Source: an uncultured Porphyromonadaceae bacterium (GTDB taxonomy: Bacteria > Bacteroidota > Bacteroidia > Bacteroidales > Muribaculaceae). Taken from it: a DNA stretch of 41,075 nt. Under the pieces are notes generated by a model. It did not search any database, was not told where the DNA came from, and saw nothing but the letters and a program-made list of their open reading frames with translations. This document shows, piece after piece, positions 6,776-15,886 of this stretch (positions within the stretch are counted from its first letter, which is position 1; the number at the start of each line of letters is the position of its first letter). Position numbers and translations under genes: made by a program. The stretch spans positions 1 to 41,075 of the forward strand of contig CABUPJ010000033.1 of NCBI GenBank assembly GCA_902493335.1. Direction: 5' to 3'.

Positions 6776-9700
6776 TTGCTTACCATCTACAAGGCGTCGG
6801 CCGGTTCCGGCAAGACATACACCTTAGCGTATGAATATATCAAAACGCTCCTTGGCGTAAAAGACAGCGCCACCGGGCGTTATCGTCTTAATACATCGAT
6901 ATGCGGGGCGCGGACATCAAACAGCGGCAACCGCCACCGCGGCATCCTCGCCATCACATTCACCAACAAGGCCACCGACGAGATGAAGACGCGAATACTC
7001 AAAGAAATCAGCGCCCTCGCCTCTGACGCCGGCGCCGACGGCAATGACGCACCCTACGCCCCGGCCCTGATAAGAGAATACGGCTGCACCCGCGGCGAGC
7101 TCAGAGACGTGGCCTCCGAAGCCCTCAGACAGCTGCTCTTCGACTACCACCACTTCAATGTCAGCACGATAGACTCGTTCTTTCAGTCGGTGCTGCGCGC
7201 TTTTGCCCGCGAGGTCGACCGTCAGGGCGACTACGGCGTCGAAATCGACGACCGCTATGCCGTGAAGGCCGGCATAAGCATGATGCTCGACGACCTCAAC
7301 TACGGCAACCCGCCGCAGGGACGCCGCATCACCGAGTGGATCAAGAACTACACCATGAAGAAAATCATGGCCGGCCACAACTTCAACGTCTTCGACCGCT
7401 CGTCGAAGATTCACGAAGATCTGGCGGGATATGTCGAACGCATGTGCAGCGAGAAATTCAAGCGCCGCGCCGACGACGTCATCGAATATCTCGACGACAA
7501 AAACAGGCTTTACACTTTCAGGAAAAGCATCGAAAACCGCCGCAAGGAGCTCGCGCAGTCACTCGCCGCGGCCTCGCGCACTCTGATGGCACAGCTCGAC
7601 ACACTCGGCTTCAGCCGGGAGATACTGCCCCCGACCGTCCTCGACATCATCGCCGAAGCCGGCAGGGCCTCGATGCCGCCGATAACAAAATTCATGCCTT
7701 TTGACGACGACAAAGCCAAGAAGGCCAAAGCCTTCATGAATCCCGTCGACGAGCCGGGCAAGCTCTACGTCAAGAAATACTTGCCGAAATCGGGCAAAAA
7801 CTACATTTTCCCGCCCGACAGCTTCACCGACGCTGTCGGCGGCTTTCTCAACGACTGCCTCGCGTCTGTCGTCGAGGACGAGATGCTCGACCGCATCGAC
7901 GAAGCGTGCCCCAACCTCGAGTTCATGGGCTTCACATGGCACTACATACAGCGCTTCCGCGAGGAAAACAACCTCATTCTCCTCTCAGACACCAACGACC
8001 TCCTCAAAAAAATCATCAACGGCTGCGACTCGCCCTTCATCTACGAGCGCCTCGGTGTGACGCTCCACAACTTTCTGATCGACGAGTTCCAGGACACGTC
8101 GCACATGCAGTGGGACAACCTGCGCCCGCTTGTCGCCGACAGCATCGCCGAGGGCAACGACAGCCTCATCATCGGCGACGAGAAGCAGGCCATCTACCGC
8201 TTCCGCAACAGCGACAGCACACTGCTGGGCCACAGTGTCGCCGAAGAAGACTTTCCGGCGTCGCACACAATACGCGGCAACAAGCCGGCCGACAACACCA
8301 ACTACCGCAGCGCCGCCGACCTCGTGCGCTTCAACAACAGCCTCTTCAGCCGTCTTGGCCGCCGCTTCGGCATCACGTCGTATGACAACGTGGCCCAGCA
8401 GACCGTCAAAGACATACCGGCATATATAAGCCTGACCCGTCTCGCCGACGACCCCGAGGCCGACGAGGAGACACCGCTGCGGCTCATGGCCGAGCGCATC
8501 ATAGCCCAGCATGACGCCGGCTACCGCTGGGGTGACATCGCCGTGCTCGCCAAGACACGCCGCCACGCCTCGCTCGCCGTCGACTATATCCTGGCTAATC
8601 ACCCCGAAATAAGAATCGCCTCAGACGAATCGCTGCTGCTGCGCAACTCAAAGGCCGTCAAGCTCATCGTCAGCCTGCTGAAGATCATCGACCGCTCATA
8701 TTCGTCAAATGCGGCCGGCGACCGCAAATATGCCACCACGGGCGACATCATCATGATGACGAGCCGATTTGAATATTTCCTTGCTGAAGGACATCCGACC
8801 GACGAGGCCCTGCGACTGGCCATGGAGACCAAAGCCGACAGCCCGCTGCCTCTCAGCGAAGCCGTCGCCGACATAAGCGCCACGCGCCCGACCAACCTCG
8901 TCGCCCTCGTCGAGACAATCATAGAGAAACGCATACCCGAGTCTCTGCGCAAGGCCGAGTTTCCCTATATCGCCGCCTTCCAGGACGAAATCATAGGCTA
9001 CTGCGACCTCTACAACCCGTCGGTGAGCGCCTTCATCAAATGGTGGGACAGCCACAGCGACAGGCTCGCCATCGCATCGGGTACGGGCATCGACGCCGTC
9101 ACAGTCATGACGATCCACAAATCAAAGGGACTCGAATGGCCGTGTGTCCACATACCTTTCGGCGACTGGAGCCTGTGGCGCAACAGCGAGACCGAGTGGA
9201 TAGACCCGTCTGAGCTGAACCTCGGCTTCGACGCGGGCTGTGTGCCTCCCCTGCTCTCTCTCAGCCTCGACCGCGTCGCCGGACTCGCCGGCTCGCCGGT
9301 CATAAAGAGCTATCGCCGATCTGTCGACGAACAGACATTCGACAATCTCAACGCCACCTATGTCGCCTATACACGCGCCGGACGCGAACTCGACGTCATC
9401 TTCCCGAGCGACGACGGCGTGGCGCAATATATCGCCGACGCCCTTGCCGCGCCTGAGGACACGGATGACAACCGACTGACCGACCTGAGCGCATACGTCG
9501 ACGACAAAGGCAATTTTGTCTTCGGCGAGCCGACCGTGCCGGGACAGCTCAAAGAAGAGCCGGCGCAGAGCGGTCGCACAGCGTCGCCCGACTACAAGGT
9601 CTACCTGCGCTCAGACACCCGCGCCCTGACATCGATCGACGCCGGCGACGACAGCCCCGGCGACATCACCGACGACGAGGAGAGCACAGCCGAGACCGAA

Positions 9701-10156
9701 GCCGCCGAGCGCGGCACACGCCTCCACGCCGTCCTGGCCGAAACAGACGACGCCGGCAGCCTCGACCTGACACTGCGCAAACTGCGAAACCGCCTGCGGC
9801 TGACCGACAGCGACACCGACGACTGCCGCGAAGTCATCGGACGGGCGCTCGCCAGCGACGACAGCCGTGTCAGACGATGGTTTGCACCCGAGACCATACG
9901 CATCAAAGAGCGCAGCATCTTCAATCCGCTCGACGGCAGCACCTCACGTCCCGACCTCATCGTCGACACCGAGGACGGCGGTCTCGAAGTCATCGACTAC
10001 AAATTCACATCAGAAGCGCGAAAATCGCACGTCTCGCAGGTGCGCGCCTACATGCGACTGCTCTCCGAGATGGGCTACTCGCCCGTCCGCGGCTACCTGT
10101 GGTATCCGCTGACAAACGAAATAACAGAAATAAAATCAAACGACACAATAATATGA
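6776..10156 (+). CDS. UvrD/REP helicase with C-terminal RecB-like nuclease (AddA-type)
   Basis: A 1126-residue DNA helicase-nuclease for double-strand break end processing (AddAB/RecBCD-like). In frame, TTG starts exist at 6752 and 6776. I prefer 6776 because it gives MLTIYKASAGSGKT with the P-loop at residues 7-14, close to the N-terminus as is usual. Further motifs: ITFTNKATDEMK (Ia), STIDSFFQ, LIDEFQDTS near 432 (II), GDEKQAIYRFR (III), NTNYRSAADLV (IV), VMTIHKSKGLEW near 776 (V) and TYVAYTRAGRE near 859 (VI). The C-terminus has GTRLHAVL, SRPDLIVD near 1057, EVIDYKF near 1070 and SQVRAYMRLL, a complete PD-(D/E)XK nuclease. No AddB partner gene is in the window. Its stop overlaps the next start (ATGA). 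Confidence 0.9.
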   Translation: MLTIYKASAGSGKTYTLAYEYIKTLLGVKDSATGRYRLNTSICGARTSNSGNRHRGILAITFTNKATDEMKTRILKEISALASDAGADGNDAPYAPALIREYGCTRGELRDVASEALRQLLFDYHHFNVSTIDSFFQSVLRAFAREVDRQGDYGVEIDDRYAVKAGISMMLDDLNYGNPPQGRRITEWIKNYTMKKIMAGHNFNVFDRSSKIHEDLAGYVERMCSEKFKRRADDVIEYLDDKNRLYTFRKSIENRRKELAQSLAAASRTLMAQLDTLGFSREILPPTVLDIIAEAGRASMPPITKFMPFDDDKAKKAKAFMNPVDEPGKLYVKKYLPKSGKNYIFPPDSFTDAVGGFLNDCLASVVEDEMLDRIDEACPNLEFMGFTWHYIQRFREENNLILLSDTNDLLKKIINGCDSPFIYERLGVTLHNFLIDEFQDTSHMQWDNLRPLVADSIAEGNDSLIIGDEKQAIYRFRNSDSTLLGHSVAEEDFPASHTIRGNKPADNTNYRSAADLVRFNNSLFSRLGRRFGITSYDNVAQQTVKDIPAYISLTRLADDPEADEETPLRLMAERIIAQHDAGYRWGDIAVLAKTRRHASLAVDYILANHPEIRIASDESLLLRNSKAVKLIVSLLKIIDRSYSSNAAGDRKYATTGDIIMMTSRFEYFLAEGHPTDEALRLAMETKADSPLPLSEAVADISATRPTNLVALVETIIEKRIPESLRKAEFPYIAAFQDEIIGYCDLYNPSVSAFIKWWDSHSDRLAIASGTGIDAVTVMTIHKSKGLEWPCVHIPFGDWSLWRNSETEWIDPSELNLGFDAGCVPPLLSLSLDRVAGLAGSPVIKSYRRSVDEQTFDNLNATYVAYTRAGRELDVIFPSDDGVAQYIADALAAPEDTDDNRLTDLSAYVDDKGNFVFGEPTVPGQLKEEPAQSGRTASPDYKVYLRSDTRALTSIDAGDDSPGDITDDEESTAETEAAERGTRLHAVLAETDDAGSLDLTLRKLRNRLRLTDSDTDDCREVIGRALASDDSRVRRWFAPETIRIKERSIFNPLDGSTSRPDLIVDTEDGGLEVIDYKFTSEARKSHVSQVRAYMRLLSEMGYSPVRGYLWYPLTNEITEIKSNDTII

Positions 10157-11796
10157 ACACGCTGAAACAACGACTCTCGCTTATGGCCCTCGCCGCAACC
10201 CTCGCGCCCGCCGGCGCAGACGCCTGCACAAGCCTCATCGCCACCCCCGGCGCCACTGCCGACGGCAGCGCCATGATAACCTACGCCGCCGACAGCCATA
10301 CACTCTACGGCGAACTCTATAACCGCCCCGCCGCCGACCATGCGCCAGGGTCGATGCGCCGGGTCATCGACTGGGATTCAGGCCGACTGCTGGGTGAGAT
10401 TCCCGAAATCGCCCATACCTACGCCACCATCGGCAACATGAACGAACACGGCCTCACCATCGCCGAAAGCACCTGGGGCGGCCGTCACGAACTGGCCGGC
10501 TCGGGCCTCATCGACTACGGCTCGCTCATCTACATCACCCTCGAACGCGCCCGCACGGCCCGCGAGGCCATCGACGTCATGACAGGTCTCGTCCGCGACT
10601 ACGGCTACGCATCCGAAGGCGAATCATTCTCTATCGCCGATGCCGACGAAGTGTGGATCATGGAACTCATCGGCAAGGGCGCCGACGACAAAGGCGCCGT
10701 CTGGGTCGCCCGACGCGTGCCCGACGGCTACATATCGGGCCACGCCAACCATGCGCGCATCCATCAGTTCCCGCTCAACGACCCCGAGACGCTCTACTCG
10801 CCCGACGTCATCAGCTTCGCCCGCTCGAAAGGCTATTTCGACGGCAAAGACAGCGACTTCAGCTTCTCACGCGCATATGCCGTCACCGACTTCGGCGCCG
10901 TGCGCGGCTGCGACGCCCGTGTATGGAGCTATTTCAACCGCTTCACCTCGGGCGGTGTCGACGCCTATCTGCCCTGGATCATGAAAGCCGAGGGCGAGCC
11001 GCTGCCCGTCTGGGTCAAGCCCGACAGAAAACTGACCGACACCGACCTCAAATGGATGATGCGCGACCACTTCGAGGGCACACCTCTCGACATGACCAAA
11101 GACATAGGCGCGGGTCCCTTCGAGGTGCCCTACCGCTGGCGTCCGATGACCTTCACCGTCGACTCGGTCGACTATACCCACGAGCGTGCCATCGCCACCC
11201 AGCAGACCGGCTTCTCGTTTGTCGCCTCGGTCAACGACGGGCGCCACGACGCCATGCGCGGCATCCTCTGGTTTGGCGTCGACGACGCCAACACATGCGT
11301 CTATGTGCCGGTGTTCAACTCGACGCCCGAGGCGCCGCGCCAGCTCGCCCACGGCAACGGCGACATGTACACGATTTCGTGGGACGCCATGTTCTGGACC
11401 AACAACTATGTCGCCAACCAGGCCTATAACCGCTACTCGCAGATGATCGGCGACATACGCCGCGTGCAGAGCGGCCTCGAGGACGGCATCGGCGACGCCG
11501 TAGCCAAAGCCGCGACCGAAATCGCCCCGCTCGACTACACCGCAGCCCAAAGCCACCTTGCCGAAGTGACAAACTTCTGGACCGCCAAAGCCACCGCCGA
11601 CTACAAGAATCTCGGCGACTATCTCCTGGTCAAATATCTCGACGGCAATATAAAGAAAGAAGACGACAAGGGCTTTGCCCGCACACCCGAAGGAATGCCG
11701 GTGCAGCCCGTCTTCGGCGGCTACAACGACCGCTACTTCCGCTCGATTGTCGACGACGCCGGCGAGCGGCTCAAAGTCAACGAACCGTCAAAGTAA
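10153..11796 (+). CDS. Secreted C69-family dipeptidase (PepD-like, Ntn hydrolase)
   Basis: A 547-residue N-terminal-nucleophile peptidase cleaving dipeptides. The reading frame is open upstream, but ATG 10153 gives a proper signal peptide (MNTLKQRLSLMALAATLAPA) and overlaps the helicase-nuclease stop by 4 nt. Cleavage after GADA would leave Cys25 (CTSLIATPGATADGS) as the new N-terminus, which is the catalytic nucleophile in C69 enzymes. Other family hallmarks are the TADGS segment, the TYATIGNMNEHGLTIAES block and EVWIMELIGKG. Location is probably periplasmic. It likely feeds on peptides or wall fragments (inference). The MsbA-like exporter starts 27 nt downstream. Confidence 0.9.
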   Translation: MNTLKQRLSLMALAATLAPAGADACTSLIATPGATADGSAMITYAADSHTLYGELYNRPAADHAPGSMRRVIDWDSGRLLGEIPEIAHTYATIGNMNEHGLTIAESTWGGRHELAGSGLIDYGSLIYITLERARTAREAIDVMTGLVRDYGYASEGESFSIADADEVWIMELIGKGADDKGAVWVARRVPDGYISGHANHARIHQFPLNDPETLYSPDVISFARSKGYFDGKDSDFSFSRAYAVTDFGAVRGCDARVWSYFNRFTSGGVDAYLPWIMKAEGEPLPVWVKPDRKLTDTDLKWMMRDHFEGTPLDMTKDIGAGPFEVPYRWRPMTFTVDSVDYTHERAIATQQTGFSFVASVNDGRHDAMRGILWFGVDDANTCVYVPVFNSTPEAPRQLAHGNGDMYTISWDAMFWTNNYVANQAYNRYSQMIGDIRRVQSGLEDGIGDAVAKAATEIAPLDYTAAQSHLAEVTNFWTAKATADYKNLGDYLLVKYLDGNIKKEDDKGFARTPEGMPVQPVFGGYNDRYFRSIVDDAGERLKVNEPSK

Positions 11797-11823
11797 TCCG
11801 AACCACAGTAATCCAGATCGCAG

Positions 11824-13656
11824 ATGAACGATTTTTTCAAAGTTCTGAGACGCTTCGTACCTCCCTATAAGAAGTACCTTGCGCTCAACATCATCTTCAA
11901 TATCTTATCGGCGCTTCTGACCCTTTTCTCCTTCGCCCTGGTCATCCCGATACTCGAGATGCTCTTCAAGGTCAAGGAAGCCACATACATATATATGGCT
12001 CCCGGGTCGGCAAACATCAAGGATGTTGTCGTCAACAATTTCTACTACTACACCCAGGAGTCCATCGCCTCGGTCGGTCCCGAGTGGACCCTCGCGATTC
12101 TTGCACTCCTCCTGATTGTGATGACGGGTCTGAAGACCGGCACCTCGTACCTGAGTTCATATTTCATGGTGCCGCTGCGCTCGGGCATCGTGCGCGACCT
12201 GCGCAACTACGTCTACGACAAGATTACGGCGCTGCCCATCTCGTTCTTCACCGCCGAACGCAAAGGTGACGTCATGGCACGCATGAGCGGCGACGTCGCC
12301 GAAATCGAGTCGTCAGTCATGGCCTCGCTCGACATGATGTTCAAGAATCCGGTGATGATCATCGCCTGCATCTCGATGATGCTCGTCATCTCGTGGCAGC
12401 TGACAATCTTTGTCTTCATTCTGCTGCCGGTTGCCGGATATGTCATGGGGCGCGTCGGCAAACGTCTCAAACAGAAGTCGCTCGCCGGACAGAACCAGTG
12501 GGGTGTGCTGATGTCTAACATCGAGGAGACCCTCGGCGGCCTGAGAATCATCAAGGCCTTCAACGCTGAAGACAAGGTCATCACACGCTTCCACCGCGAG
12601 AACGAGGTCTTCCGCCGCCTGTCGAACAGCGTCGCGCGCCGTCAGGCTCTCGCCCACCCGATGAGCGAGTTTCTCGGCACGATAGCCATATCGCTGGTGC
12701 TGTGGTTCGGCGGCAGCCTCATCCTGTCGGGCCACACGCAGATGAGCGCAGCGTCGTTCATCTACTATATGATAACCTTCTACAACATCATCAACCCGGC
12801 CAAAGACCTCTCGAAGGCGGCCTACTCGATTCAGAAGGGCCTCGCCTCGATGGAGCGCATCGACAAGATACTGTCGACCGACAACCCCATCAAGGACCCC
12901 AAGGAGCCGCTGCCCGCGCCGACACTCAAGAAAGCCATCGAATACCGCAACGTCTCGTTCAGCTACGGCTCGAACGAGGTCATCCACGACGTCAGCCTCA
13001 CCATTCCGGCAGGTTCGACCGTCGCGCTCGTCGGCCAGTCGGGCTCGGGTAAATCGACCCTCGCCGACCTGCTGCCGCGATTCTATGACACCGACAGGGG
13101 CACTGTCGAAATCGACGGCGAGGACATACGCCGCTTCAGGGTCCACGACCTGCGGCAGCTGATGGGCAATGTCAATCAGGAAGCGATACTCTTCAACGAC
13201 ACGTTCTATAACAACATCACCTTCGGCGTCGACAACGCCACGACCGAAGATGTCATCGCGGCGGCCAAAATCGCCAACGCCCACGAATTTATCGAAGCGT
13301 CTGAAAACGGCTACGACACTATGATCGGCGACCGCGGCTGCCGCCTCTCGGGCGGCCAGCGCCAGCGTCTGTCGATAGCGCGCGCGATACTCAAGAACCC
13401 GCCCATCCTCATCCTCGACGAGGCCACGTCGGCCCTCGACAGCGAGAGCGAACACCTTGTCCAGCAGGCACTCGACCGACTGATGAAAGACCGCACGACC
13501 ATCGTCATCGCCCACCGTCTGTCGACGATACGCAACGCCTCGATGATATGCGTCATGAACGAAGGACGCATCGTCGAGAGCGGCACCCACGACGAACTCA
13601 TAGCCCGCGACGGCTACTACAAACATCTGGTCGAGATGCAGTCTGTGGCGAGCTGA
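11824..13656 (+). CDS. ABC exporter, fused permease and ATPase, MsbA-like
   Basis: A 610-residue half-transporter that would dimerise in the inner membrane. The N-terminal six-helix exporter domain is about 15-330, with the coupling segment ISFFTAERKGDVMARMSGDV. The ATPase domain is from about 375. It has Walker A GQSGSGKST near 404-412, a Q-loop at GNVNQEAILFNDT, signature LSGGQRQRLSIARA near 507, Walker B ILILDEATSALDS near 527, and the switch His in VIAHRLSTI. The order and length fit lipid A/LPS flippases, and Bacteroidales MsbA proteins look like this. The substrate cannot be settled from sequence, and multidrug or peptide export is possible. It is the last gene of the plus-strand run starting at mscL. 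Confidence 0.9.
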   Translation: MNDFFKVLRRFVPPYKKYLALNIIFNILSALLTLFSFALVIPILEMLFKVKEATYIYMAPGSANIKDVVVNNFYYYTQESIASVGPEWTLAILALLLIVMTGLKTGTSYLSSYFMVPLRSGIVRDLRNYVYDKITALPISFFTAERKGDVMARMSGDVAEIESSVMASLDMMFKNPVMIIACISMMLVISWQLTIFVFILLPVAGYVMGRVGKRLKQKSLAGQNQWGVLMSNIEETLGGLRIIKAFNAEDKVITRFHRENEVFRRLSNSVARRQALAHPMSEFLGTIAISLVLWFGGSLILSGHTQMSAASFIYYMITFYNIINPAKDLSKAAYSIQKGLASMERIDKILSTDNPIKDPKEPLPAPTLKKAIEYRNVSFSYGSNEVIHDVSLTIPAGSTVALVGQSGSGKSTLADLLPRFYDTDRGTVEIDGEDIRRFRVHDLRQLMGNVNQEAILFNDTFYNNITFGVDNATTEDVIAAAKIANAHEFIEASENGYDTMIGDRGCRLSGGQRQRLSIARAILKNPPILILDEATSALDSESEHLVQQALDRLMKDRTTIVIAHRLSTIRNASMICVMNEGRIVESGTHDELIARDGYYKHLVEMQSVAS

Positions 13657-13695
13657 AAACGCGACTGCACATTAGACCCGCGCGTGTGCCAAAGG

Positions 13696-13710
13696 TTAAC
13701 ATATTGTTAA
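13696..13710. promoter_or_regulatory. 15-nt palindrome, possible operator of the kor operon
   Basis: TTAACA-TAT-TGTTAA is a perfect inverted repeat with 6-bp arms, ending 2 nt before the predicted -33 box of the oxidoreductase operon. The right arm, TTGTTAA, also equals one half of the redox regulator Rex consensus (TTGTTAA-N4-TTAACAA), but the second half to its right (TCAAAAC) is degraded. Operator function is inference. Confidence 0.35.
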
Positions 13711-13712
13711 AG

Positions 13713-13744
13713 TTTCAAAACTTAGCATTTTTTCATTAATTTTG
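13713..13744 (+). promoter_or_regulatory. Predicted promoter of the 2-oxoacid:ferredoxin oxidoreductase operon
   Basis: TAATTTTG at 13737-13744 is an exact TAnnTTTG -7 box. TTTC at 13713-13716 is a one-mismatch -33 box with 20 bp between them. The start would fall near 13751, giving a leader of about 30 nt before the ATG at 13781. The region is sharply A/T-rich between GC-rich genes. Confidence 0.55.
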
Positions 13745-13780
13745 CTTTATCGGAAAACGAAATAAACAGAGCAACCTATT

Positions 13781-14014
13781 ATGGCAAAAATCAAAGGAGC
13801 CGTCATCATAGACATCAACCGCTGCAAAGGCTGTGACCTCTGCGTCGTTGCGTGTCCGGCAGATGTCCTCGAACTACAGCCCAAAGAAGTCAACGACCGC
13901 GGCTATCACTACGCCTATGACAAAAATCCCGACGCCTGCATCGGCTGCGCCTCATGCGCGGCTGTCTGTCCCGACGGATGTTTCACGGTCTACCGCCTCG
14001 TCGACAAGCAATAA
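13781..14014 (+). CDS. korD: 2-oxoacid:ferredoxin oxidoreductase, ferredoxin-like delta subunit
   Basis: A 77-residue two-[4Fe-4S] ferredoxin subunit that carries electrons from the TPP site to external ferredoxin. The first cluster motif is CKGCDLCVVACP (Cys15, 18, 21, 25) and the second is CIGCASCAAVCP (Cys53, 56, 59, 63). An additional Cys67 follows. It is the first gene of a four-gene operon whose order (delta, alpha, beta, gamma) is common in Bacteroidales. The substrate is taken from the operon as a whole: 2-oxoglutarate, or branched-chain 2-oxoacids as in VOR. Confidence 0.9.
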   Translation: MAKIKGAVIIDINRCKGCDLCVVACPADVLELQPKEVNDRGYHYAYDKNPDACIGCASCAAVCPDGCFTVYRLVDKQ

Positions 14015-14037
14015 CAAATTCTATAATCCCGAACATA

Positions 14038-15123
14038 ATGGAAGAAGAAGTAAGATTGATGAAGGGCAACGAAGCCATCGCCCACGCCGCCATCCGCTAC
14101 GGCGTCGACGGATACTTCGGTTATCCCATCACTCCCCAGTCTGAGATTCTCGAGACCCTTGAGGCCGAGATGCCATGGGAAACGACCGGTATGGTCGTGC
14201 TTCAGGCCGAAAGCGAAGTCGCCGCCATCAACATGGTCTACGGCGGCGCCGCAGCCGGCAAGGCAGTCATGACATCGTCGTCAAGCCCGGGCGTCAGCCT
14301 CAAACAGGAAGGCATTTCATATATCGCAGCGTCAGAGCTGCCCGCACTGATAATCAACGTAATGCGCGGCGGTCCCGGCCTCGGCACCATTCAGCCCTCG
14401 CAGGCCGACTATTTCCAGGCCACAAAAGGCGGCGGCCACGGCGACTATCACCTCATCGTCCTCGCCCCGGCCACAGTACAGGAAATGGCCGACTTCGTCG
14501 GTCTCGGCTTTGACCTCGCCTTCAAATACCGCAACCCGGCGATGATACTCGCCGACGGCATCGTCGGACAGATGATGGAGAAAGTCGTTCTGCCCCCGTT
14601 CCGCCCGCGCCGCACCGACGAGGAGATAGCCCTCCAGTGTCCCTGGGCGGCGACAGGCCGCCACGGACGCGAACACCGCAACGTCGTCACCTCGCTCGAA
14701 CTCGAGTCGCACAAGATGGAAGAGAACAACATCCGCTTCCAGGAGACCTACGACCTCATCACCCGCAACGAAGTAAGATATAAAGAATCGCACACCGACG
14801 ACGCCGAATACCTCATCGTCGCCTTCGGCTCAGTCGCCCGCATCTGCCTCAAAGCCATCGAGGAAGCCCGCGAGGCCGGCATCAAAATCGGTCTTCTGCG
14901 CCCCATCACCCTCTGGCCGTTCCCGACCGGACGCATCGCCGAACTGTCACATCAGGTCAAAGGCATCCTCGTCGTCGAGCTCAATGCCGGACAGATGATC
15001 GAAGACGTAATGCTCGCCGCCGAAGGCCGCGTCCCCGTACGCCACTTCGGCCGTATGGGCGGCATCGTACCCAATCCCACAGAAGTCATCGAAGCGTTTA
15101 ACCAAAACTTCAGGGAAAAATGA
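14038..15123 (+). CDS. korA: 2-oxoacid:ferredoxin oxidoreductase, alpha subunit (KorA/VorB type)
   Basis: A 361-residue alpha subunit forming the pyrimidine-binding half of the TPP enzyme that oxidatively decarboxylates 2-oxoacids to acyl-CoA. The ATG at 14038 (MEEEVRLMKGNEAIAHAAI) is chosen over upstream in-frame starts because those would overlap korD. The family motif GYFGYPITPQSEI lies near residues 26-37. Also present are MTSSSSPGVSLKQEGISY, RGGPGLGTIQPSQADY and a C-terminal transketolase-C-like domain (LLRPITLWPFP, VVELNAGQMIEDV). Bacteroidales homologues are often named VorB, so 3-methyl-2-oxobutanoate is an alternative substrate. It overlaps korB by 4 nt (ATGA). Confidence 0.9.
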   Translation: MEEEVRLMKGNEAIAHAAIRYGVDGYFGYPITPQSEILETLEAEMPWETTGMVVLQAESEVAAINMVYGGAAAGKAVMTSSSSPGVSLKQEGISYIAASELPALIINVMRGGPGLGTIQPSQADYFQATKGGGHGDYHLIVLAPATVQEMADFVGLGFDLAFKYRNPAMILADGIVGQMMEKVVLPPFRPRRTDEEIALQCPWAATGRHGREHRNVVTSLELESHKMEENNIRFQETYDLITRNEVRYKESHTDDAEYLIVAFGSVARICLKAIEEAREAGIKIGLLRPITLWPFPTGRIAELSHQVKGILVVELNAGQMIEDVMLAAEGRVPVRHFGRMGGIVPNPTEVIEAFNQNFREK

Positions 15124-15884
15124 AAAAAGAAGATATCATAAAAGCCGGCACAGTCGTCTATGAGCGCCCCCGGCTTCTTACCGACAACATAACCCACTAC
15201 TGTCCCGGTTGCAGCCACGGCGTCGTCCACCGCCTCATTGCCGAGGTGCTCGACGAAATGGACCTTGCCGAACGCGCCGTCGGCGTCGCGCCTGTCGGAT
15301 GCGCCGTCTTCGCCTACAACTATATCGACGTCGACTGGGTCGAAGCCGCCCATGGACGCGCACCTGCCGTCGCCACAGCGATGAGCCGCCTCAATCCGGG
15401 CAACGTCGTCTTCACGTATCAGGGCGACGGCGACCTCGCCGCCATAGGCACCGCCGAGACCATCCACGCCGCCAACCGCGGCGAGAACATCGTCATCATC
15501 TTCATCAACAACGCCATCTACGGCATGACCGGCGGCCAGATGGCTCCGACGACCCTGCTCGGACAGAAGACCGCCACAACACCCTACGGCCGCACGGCCG
15601 CACTCAACGGCTATCCGATAAAGATGTCAGACATCCTCGCCACACTCGACGGCACCTGCTATGTCACCCGTCAGGCCGTACACACTCCCGCGGCCGTCAG
15701 AAAGGCAAAGAACGCACTCAAAAAGGCCTTCGCCAATGCAGCGGCCAAAAAGGGCACATCGGTCGTCGAAATCGTCTCGACCTGCAACTCGGGCTGGAAA
15801 CTGACTCCCGACCAGTCTAACAAATGGATGGCCGAACACATGTTTGAAAAATACCCCCTGGGCGACCTTAAAAATATCGATTAA
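15120..15884 (+). CDS. korB: 2-oxoacid:ferredoxin oxidoreductase, beta subunit (TPP and Fe-S binding)
   Basis: A 254-residue catalytic beta subunit. TPP/Mg2+ binding runs from GDGD at 102-105 to the Asn pair at 130-131 (FINNAIYGMTGGQ). Four cysteines fit the proximal [4Fe-4S] cluster of this enzyme class: Cys28 and Cys31 (YCPGCSHG), Cys61 (PVGCAVF) and Cys222 (VSTCNSGW). It overlaps korA by 4 nt and is followed 2 nt later by korC, so the three are translationally coupled. It should yield succinyl-CoA or branched acyl-CoA plus reduced ferredoxin, useful in an anaerobe with an incomplete or reductive citric acid branch (inference). Confidence 0.93.
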   Translation: MKKEDIIKAGTVVYERPRLLTDNITHYCPGCSHGVVHRLIAEVLDEMDLAERAVGVAPVGCAVFAYNYIDVDWVEAAHGRAPAVATAMSRLNPGNVVFTYQGDGDLAAIGTAETIHAANRGENIVIIFINNAIYGMTGGQMAPTTLLGQKTATTPYGRTAALNGYPIKMSDILATLDGTCYVTRQAVHTPAAVRKAKNALKKAFANAAAKKGTSVVEIVSTCNSGWKLTPDQSNKWMAEHMFEKYPLGDLKNID

Positions 15885-15886
15885 TC

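Noticed and set aside
7336..8429. Overlapping frames inside the helicase-nuclease gene as nested genes or a frameshift
   Set aside because: The helicase motifs continue uninterrupted in one frame, and the nested frames have Arg/His/Pro-rich translations typical of shifted reading.
12313..13626. 437-residue minus-strand open frame
   Set aside because: It is antisense to the ABC exporter, which has all ATPase motifs. Long antisense frames are expected from the GC-rich codon use here.
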